Of a stretch of 56,617 nucleotides of DNA, positions 52,577 to 56,617 are shown piece by piece. The notes under the pieces were generated by a model. It did no database searches. It saw only the letters and a program-made list of their open reading frames with translations, and was not told the origin of the DNA. Source of the stretch: Cytobacillus eiseniae (lineage in GTDB: Bacteria; Bacillota; Bacilli; Bacillales; Cytobacillaceae); contig NZ_JAGIKZ010000025.1 in NCBI RefSeq assembly GCF_017874625.1, forward strand, positions 1 to 56,617, in the 5' to 3' direction. The stretch's first letter is position 1. Each line of letters opens with the position of its first letter. Made by a program: the position numbers and the translations under genes.

Positions 52577-52984
52577 ATGGTATTTTATATATCCCTAGTG
52601 CTGATTGTATTTTGTATGCTTATGAGCTTACGAACATTATTCTTGCCACATAAGATTAAAGGGAAGCGGGTTTCCTTTGAGAATTTTTTATATTTAGCAT
52701 GTATTTATTTAACTGTGATGATTGGCTTTGGTTTAATTTATATTCTTCTAGAATTAAATGGTTTTAATGTGTTTATGGAAGATACGGAAGGATGGTATGG
52801 GCCATTTATCCAGCGGCTAGAAACAGGTTTTTATTTCAGTGCGGTTACTTTATTTTCCGTCGGATATGGAGATATTTCTCCGATTGGGATTGGCAGAATG
52901 ATTGCTGTTCTTGAGGCGTTGATCGGCTACACGATTCCTGCTGCCTTTGTGTTTAGGGCAGTATTTGAAATGGATTCGAAATAA
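52577..52984 (+). CDS. Two-transmembrane-type potassium channel
   Basis: A 135-residue ion-channel protein. The selectivity filter TLFSVGYGD (about residues 97-105, GYG signature) is flanked by a pore helix and transmembrane helices, with one extra N-terminal segment. There is no RCK regulatory domain in the same chain or beside it, so gating is unknown. ATG 52577 follows GAGGGAGCGG. Inserted between gsaB and bcp relative to B. subtilis. Confidence 0.85.
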   Translation: MVFYISLVLIVFCMLMSLRTLFLPHKIKGKRVSFENFLYLACIYLTVMIGFGLIYILLELNGFNVFMEDTEGWYGPFIQRLETGFYFSAVTLFSVGYGDISPIGIGRMIAVLEALIGYTIPAAFVFRAVFEMDSK

Positions 52985-53056
52985 TTGTTTTTCAAAGAGA
53001 AATTGGATAGGCTTATATAGGAAGAAAAGAAGTGCGCTTGAATAGGAGGAATACGT

Positions 53057-53527
53057 ATGACAGCGAAAATTGGTGAGCTTGCTCCAGCATTCGAATTGGC
53101 TGGAAGCAATGGAGAAACCATTAAGTTATCAGATTATCGTGGAAAACATGTCGTTCTTTATTTTTATCCAAAGGATATGACACCAGGCTGTACGACACAG
53201 GCATGTGATTTTAAAGATCAATACGAAAGTTTTGCAGATGTAAATGCAGTCATTATCGGTGTTAGTCCGGACTCACTTACTCGACATGAGAAATTTATAA
53301 GCAAATATGAACTGCCGTTTGTATTACTTGCAGATGAGGATCATCGAGTAGCAGAAGCGTACGATGTATGGAAGCTAAAGAAAAACTTTGGAAAAGAATA
53401 TATGGGCATTGAACGTTCTACCTTTATTATTAATAAAGAGGGCGAGTTAGTGAAGGAATGGCGTAAGGTCAAGGTGAAGGGGCATGTGGAAGAAGCCCTT
53501 CAATTTATTAGAGACGAGCTTTCATGA
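53057..53527 (+). CDS. bcp: Thioredoxin-dependent thiol peroxidase Bcp (YgaF)
   Basis: A 156-residue peroxiredoxin Q. The active-site TPGCTTQAC motif carries peroxidatic Cys45 and resolving Cys50. It reduces hydroperoxides with thioredoxin. ATG 53057 follows AGGAGGAA. Adjacent to perR as in B. subtilis, yet no PerR box was seen before bcp itself. Confidence 0.94.
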   Translation: MTAKIGELAPAFELAGSNGETIKLSDYRGKHVVLYFYPKDMTPGCTTQACDFKDQYESFADVNAVIIGVSPDSLTRHEKFISKYELPFVLLADEDHRVAEAYDVWKLKKNFGKEYMGIERSTFIINKEGELVKEWRKVKVKGHVEEALQFIRDELS

Positions 53528-53633
53528 TGATTTGCTTGCCTATTTTTAGATAACAAGGCTTTTGTCCACTCAACTGACCTTCATTTGAATATCATTGTAT
53601 TAGGGCATACCTCCTCAATATTGAAACGAATCT

Positions 53634-53663
53634 AAATGGATTCGTTTTTTTTTGCTGTTTTTG
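53634..53663 (+). terminator. bcp terminator
   Basis: AAACGAATC and GATTCGTTT arms with a nine-T run, about 105 bp after the stop. Confidence 0.85.
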
Positions 53664-53674
53664 AACATTGATGG

Positions 53675-53795
53675 TGAAGGTTGATATCAGTGGGGCTTAG
53701 CTGTCCTAAGTTTCCTGATTTGACACCGAACGAAGGGAATGCGACAGCATTTTTAAGTAGTTTCTCGCATCTTCCGCTCCAATCAACCGACCTAG
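53675..53795. repeat. Degenerate minus-strand copy of the 138-bp repeat
   Basis: TCTCGCATCTTCCGCTCC with AATCAACC following (53754-53790) is nearly the reverse complement of the start of the element at 40354. GGTTGATATCAGTGGGG (53678) and TTAGCTGTCCTA match its other parts. The middle is deleted or diverged. Confidence 0.7.
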
Positions 53796-54030
53796 TTAGT
53801 TAAAAATTTGATTCAAATGCAACACTCACTTAGTAAGAGCTTTAAAAATAAACTAAGTTTCTCACTCATTCAGTTTTTAAACATTGCCCTCATACATATA
53901 TTAATAATAAACGAATAATAAGAGGGAGGGTTTGCGAATTATTGAGCAAAAAGTTGAAATTAAATTAGAGAATCTTATGTATATTGGAGTTTGTTATGTT
54001 GACAAAAGTGTTATTAAATGAGTACACTAT
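53796..54030. other. Gap upstream of perR
   Basis: AT-rich, no gene. It contains a possible ribosome site and very short frames (near 53930) but nothing conserved that I recognise. The perR operator follows at 54031. Confidence 0.45.
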
Positions 54031-54045
54031 TTATAAAGATTATAA
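54031..54045. promoter_or_regulatory. PerR box of perR
   Basis: TTATAAAGATTATAA differs by one base from the PerR consensus TTATAATNATTATAA. It lies 29 bp before the perR start, consistent with known autorepression. Confidence 0.8.
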
Positions 54046-54074
54046 AGTAAGAATTCTTTTTAGAAAAGAGGTGC

Positions 54075-54518
54075 ATGGCGGTGGCACATATTGAATTAAA
54101 GGAAGCGTTGGATACTTTAAAAGATACTGGAGTGCGTATAACACCACAGCGTCATGCGATACTTGAGTATCTAATTAACTCAATGTCACACCCAACTGCC
54201 GACGATATTTATAAAGCACTAGAAGGAAAATTTCCTAACATGAGTGTCGCAACTGTTTACAATAACCTGCGAGTATTTCGAGAAGTAGGGCTTATTAAGG
54301 AATTAACTTATGGGGATTCATCTAGTCGCTTTGATTTTGTCACATCTCATCATTATCATGTAATTTGTGAGAAGTGTGGGAAAATTGTAGATTTCCATTA
54401 TCCAGGCTTGGATGAGGTGGAGCACTTAGCTTCACATGTAACAGGATTTAAAATTAGTCATCACCGAATGGAAATTTACGGAGTATGTCCTGAATGTCCT
54501 AACATGGAAACTCATTAA
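54075..54518 (+). CDS. perR: Peroxide-responsive repressor PerR
   Basis: A 147-residue Fur-family repressor. The DNA-binding helices are at about residues 20-72 ([13 protein letters not shown] and [14 protein letters not shown]). Regulatory-metal ligands correspond to H39, D87, H93, H95 and D106; structural zinc uses C98, C101, C138 and C141. All expected oxidation-sensitive histidines are present. ATG 54075 follows GAGGTG. A PerR box lies in its promoter. Targets in this window may include perR itself and fumA. Confidence 0.95.
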   Translation: MAVAHIELKEALDTLKDTGVRITPQRHAILEYLINSMSHPTADDIYKALEGKFPNMSVATVYNNLRVFREVGLIKELTYGDSSSRFDFVTSHHYHVICEKCGKIVDFHYPGLDEVEHLASHVTGFKISHHRMEIYGVCPECPNMETH

Positions 54519-54539
54519 ATAAATATTGCCAAAAAAATG

Positions 54540-54568
54540 CTGTTAGCCTTTGTGCTGACAGTTTTTTT
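54540..54568 (+). terminator. perR terminator
   Basis: CTGTTAGC and GCTGACAG arms (one G-U) followed by seven T residues. Confidence 0.85.
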
Positions 54569-54623
54569 GTTTAGGAAATGATAAAATCGCATATTGTATA
54601 TAACTTTATGACTAGTTTAGTCT

Positions 54624-54780
54624 ACGTCCAGCTTCGGTACCTTTCGCCTATTAAACTTCAGTACTGCTCCGCAACGATTGCGCCAATCGCGGTTAGCTCG
54701 CGCATATCGTGGAGAGGGGCAGTTATCGCATGCTCTTTTGATCCTAGATTATGTTTGTGTTTGCTGAAGCTGTAGCTTAA
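54624..54780. repeat. Diverged copy of the dispersed CAGCTTC...GCC element
   Basis: GTCCAGCTTCGGTACC (54628), CGCCTATTAAACTTC and GCAACGATTGCGCCAA match copies B and C (35388 and 36344); the right half is different. Convergent gap between perR and ygzB. Confidence 0.55.
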
Positions 54781-54869
54781 ATGGAAGTCTCTTTTTTAAG
54801 GGAAAATGGAAGCGTGCAAAAATTGGAACGATAAAATATGAAATAGCAAGTTTCGTTATCTAAATAAAT

Positions 54870-54912
54870 AAGAGGCGTCCCGAAGTCATATCTCTACTTT
54901 TGGATGCCTCTT
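54870..54912 (-). terminator. ygzB terminator
   Basis: AAGAGGCGTCC pairs with GGATGCCTCTT around a long loop; only a modest T-run on the minus strand. Confidence 0.55.
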
Positions 54913-54967
54913 TTCTGTTATAGATAATTAAGTATATCTAGGAGATTCTTACTTTATAAACGGCCTG

Positions 54968-55315
54968 TTACTGCCGTTTCTTATTATATTTTTCATCAAA
55001 CTCTTCGCCTTCAAGCTTTGGATCAAGTGTTAATGGTTCATTGCAATACATACACATGTCCACCCGTCCAAGTATTTTTGTATGCTTCTTACAATTAGGA
55101 CAAACTACTTGAACAGTTTTGGTTGAAAGCATACCAATCCAAAAGTATACAATAATACTTGCAATCATAAAGAGGAATCCGAAGAACATAAAGACCGTCA
55201 TAAGTATTGGAGATTCTCTGAAGAAAATCCCTACGTACATTATAATAAACCCAACGAAAATTAGGGCAAGGGCGAATGTCCGGATTTTATTAATTTTACT
55301 AGAATATTTAACCAT
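54968..55315 (-). CDS. ygzB: YgzB-family membrane protein (UPF0295)
   Basis: A 115-residue protein with two membrane segments (about residues 13-32 and 42-62) and a cytoplasmic zinc-ribbon-like tail, CPNC (about 72-75) and CMYC (about 88-91). This is the YgzB/UPF0295 pattern, and its place between perR and ygxA matches B. subtilis. ATG 55315 follows AGGAGGG. Function unknown. Confidence 0.9.
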   Translation of the reverse strand: MVKYSSKINKIRTFALALIFVGFIIMYVGIFFRESPILMTVFMFFGFLFMIASIIVYFWIGMLSTKTVQVVCPNCKKHTKILGRVDMCMYCNEPLTLDPKLEGEEFDEKYNKKRQ

Positions 55316-55458
55316 GTATGTCCCTCCTAATGAATTACTATATCATATAGACTGGTAGAAGATAAATAAAAAGAATGAAAACGATTTTTGAAATAGTTAA
55401 GCAGGAAATCGAAGAAATTTGTCGAAGATATATTCATCAATAAATTGGAGGAATGATG

Positions 55459-56334
55459 ATGGAAGACATTCTCCGTCCCATTTATCAAGAACGGGCAAGC
55501 CAAGCAAATACACTTGGTATAGTAATGATAAATAAACGTGAAAAGGACGTTCCGGTTACAGATACATTCGATTCCATTCTATTAGTATTAGTTTCGGAAG
55601 CTGAAGTTCCTGTATTTGTGAAACATTATACGTATTATGGAAAAAAGGCAGCATTGTACATGGTTACAGATCAACAGTTGAATGAATGGCTGTTGCTAGG
55701 ATCGAATAAGAAAATATTTGATTGGTTATATAATGGAAAGATTCTCTTTGACCGCAATGAATATATTCATGGCATAAAAAAAGAATTAATCGAATTTCCT
55801 TTCTATGGCCGAAAATTGAAAATGGGATTAGAATTTGCTAAATTAATCCGTCGCTATATGGATGGACGAGCATTTTTTGATAATGGGCATTATCTTGATG
55901 CATACAATCATGTTGTTCATTCACTTCATCATCTCGCAAGATTAGCAGTTGTTGAGCAAGGATTTCATCCCGAGGTCACAGTTTGGCAGCAGGTGAAACA
56001 AATAGATCCAGAAATTACGAAGCTATATGAAGAACTAGTAACGAGTGAGGAACCATTAGATAAAAGGTTAGAATTATTATTTTTAGCAAGTGAATTCCTC
56101 ATCCATTCAAAAATGAAAAGTGGGACGAATCATCTAGTTGACGTTCTTGCTGAAAAAGAATTTTGGTCGATTAATGAGATCATTAATCATGAAGAGGTAA
56201 GCTTATATAATGTAGATTTAACCATGCTTCTAGAATACTTAATCGATAAAAGCATGATTGAAGTAGTGATGAAAGAGACGAAGGGGCAAGGAGTCTATCA
56301 TCGATACTATACACTCTCGAAAAAATTATATTAA
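55459..56334 (+). CDS. ygxA: Nucleotidyltransferase-like protein YgxA
   Basis: A 291-residue soluble protein upstream of the rRNA operon, as B. subtilis ygxA is. The N-terminal half (about 1-110) resembles a nucleotidyltransferase fold, but I do not see the usual G-S and two-Asp active site, so it may be inactive. The middle (about 130-220) is helical, HEPN-like, and the C-terminus (about 230-290) resembles a winged helix. Of three tandem ATGs, 55459 is 7 nt from GGAGG. Confidence 0.82.
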   Translation: MEDILRPIYQERASQANTLGIVMINKREKDVPVTDTFDSILLVLVSEAEVPVFVKHYTYYGKKAALYMVTDQQLNEWLLLGSNKKIFDWLYNGKILFDRNEYIHGIKKELIEFPFYGRKLKMGLEFAKLIRRYMDGRAFFDNGHYLDAYNHVVHSLHHLARLAVVEQGFHPEVTVWQQVKQIDPEITKLYEELVTSEEPLDKRLELLFLASEFLIHSKMKSGTNHLVDVLAEKEFWSINEIINHEEVSLYNVDLTMLLEYLIDKSMIEVVMKETKGQGVYHRYYTLSKKLY

Positions 56335-56592
56335 AAAAATATAAAAGCTATTGACCTTTACGAAAATACTTGGTATATTAATATCCGTCGCTGAGAAACG
56401 ATCTAAGAGAAATTCACAGCTGATGGATATTACTTTTTTAAAAAACATATTGACTTCTAAAACGTCAAATGTTATATTATAAAAGTCGCCTCTAAAATAA
56501 AAGAGGCTAACGAGAGAATTGATCTTTGAAAACTGAACGAACAAAAAACGTCAACGTTTAAACTTATTTTTTATTTTAGAGCTAATCAACTC
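56335..56592 (+). promoter_or_regulatory. rRNA operon promoter and leader
   Basis: TTGACT (56450-56455), 17 bp, TATATT (56473-56478) is a strong sigma-A promoter. The leader carries the GCCTCT/AGAGGC hairpin (56488-56507) and the boxA-like GATCTTTGAAAACTGAACGA (56521-56540), typical of antitermination leaders in Bacillus rrn operons. Confidence 0.85.
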
Positions 56593-56617
56593 TTTATTGG
56601 AGAGTTTGATCCTGGCT
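56593..56617 (+). rRNA. 16S ribosomal RNA, 5' end (partial)
   Basis: The last 25 bases read TTTATTGGAGAGTTTGATCC, then TGGCT, the conserved 5' end of Bacillus 16S rRNA including the 27F priming region. The gene continues beyond the window. Confidence 0.97.

Overview
The window is a low-GC Bacillaceae chromosome segment. The evidence is Bacillus-type gene content (small acid-soluble spore proteins SspE and SspK, YpzG, YfhD, YfhE), AGGAGG ribosome sites, frequent TTG and GTG starts, and a gene order that tracks the Bacillus subtilis yfk, yfj, yfi, yfh and yga regions up to a ribosomal RNA operon. The last bases are the 5' end of a 16S rRNA gene. I cannot assign a genus. No tRNA, prophage, complete insertion sequence or CRISPR array is visible.

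Layout. 1-5 kb: YfkF-like exporter (with a long terminated leader), YfkD, radical-SAM YfkAB, an SE1561-family protein and a 52-bp tandem array. 5-10 kb: class I fumarase behind a Fur/PerR-like box, PdaA spore-cortex deacetylase, a DNA glycosylase and a TrmA-type RNA methyltransferase. 10-15 kb: two regulator/membrane-protein modules (YtrA-type GntR with a DUF1648 protein; HTH-TPR regulator divergent from an MFS exporter and sharing two palindromic operators). 15-24 kb: heme O synthase, DoxX protein, HemY, YqzC/YqzD-like pair, meso-diaminopimelate dehydrogenase, a membrane-tethered phosphate-binding-like protein and a V4R protein. 24-31 kb: a PAS-GGDEF-EAL protein, a heterodimeric ABC exporter (YfiBC type), a second 52-bp array, a VWA protein, then a DnaA-box cluster and FNR-like sites ahead of a second DoxX gene. 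31-44 kb: the yfhD-E-F, recX, yfhH, ypzG-like, sspK, yfhJ, yfhP, mutY, yfhS-like, fabL, sspE, ygaB, ntdP, ygaD series. 44-50 kb: a five-gene peptide ABC transporter operon in the order D-F-A-B-C. 50-56.6 kb: ygaE, gsaB, a K+ channel, bcp, perR with its PerR box, ygzB, ygxA and the rRNA promoter.

Functional themes are sporulation (pdaA, sspE, sspK, yfh genes), heme and respiration (ctaB, hemY, gsaB, DoxX proteins), oxidative stress and metals (perR, bcp, mutY, fumA), and transport. The most unusual content is non-coding: palindromic and tandem repeats at three loci with the same period of about 52 bp, a 21-bp degenerate repeat, a dispersed element whose end abuts stop codons, a 138-bp structured repeat flanked by a 9-bp direct repeat, a DnaA-box cluster and several strong operator palindromes. 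Many starts were moved from the longest open frame to the one with a correctly spaced ribosome site; the reason is given in each entry. Functional names rest on recognition of sequence motifs and synteny, without database searches.
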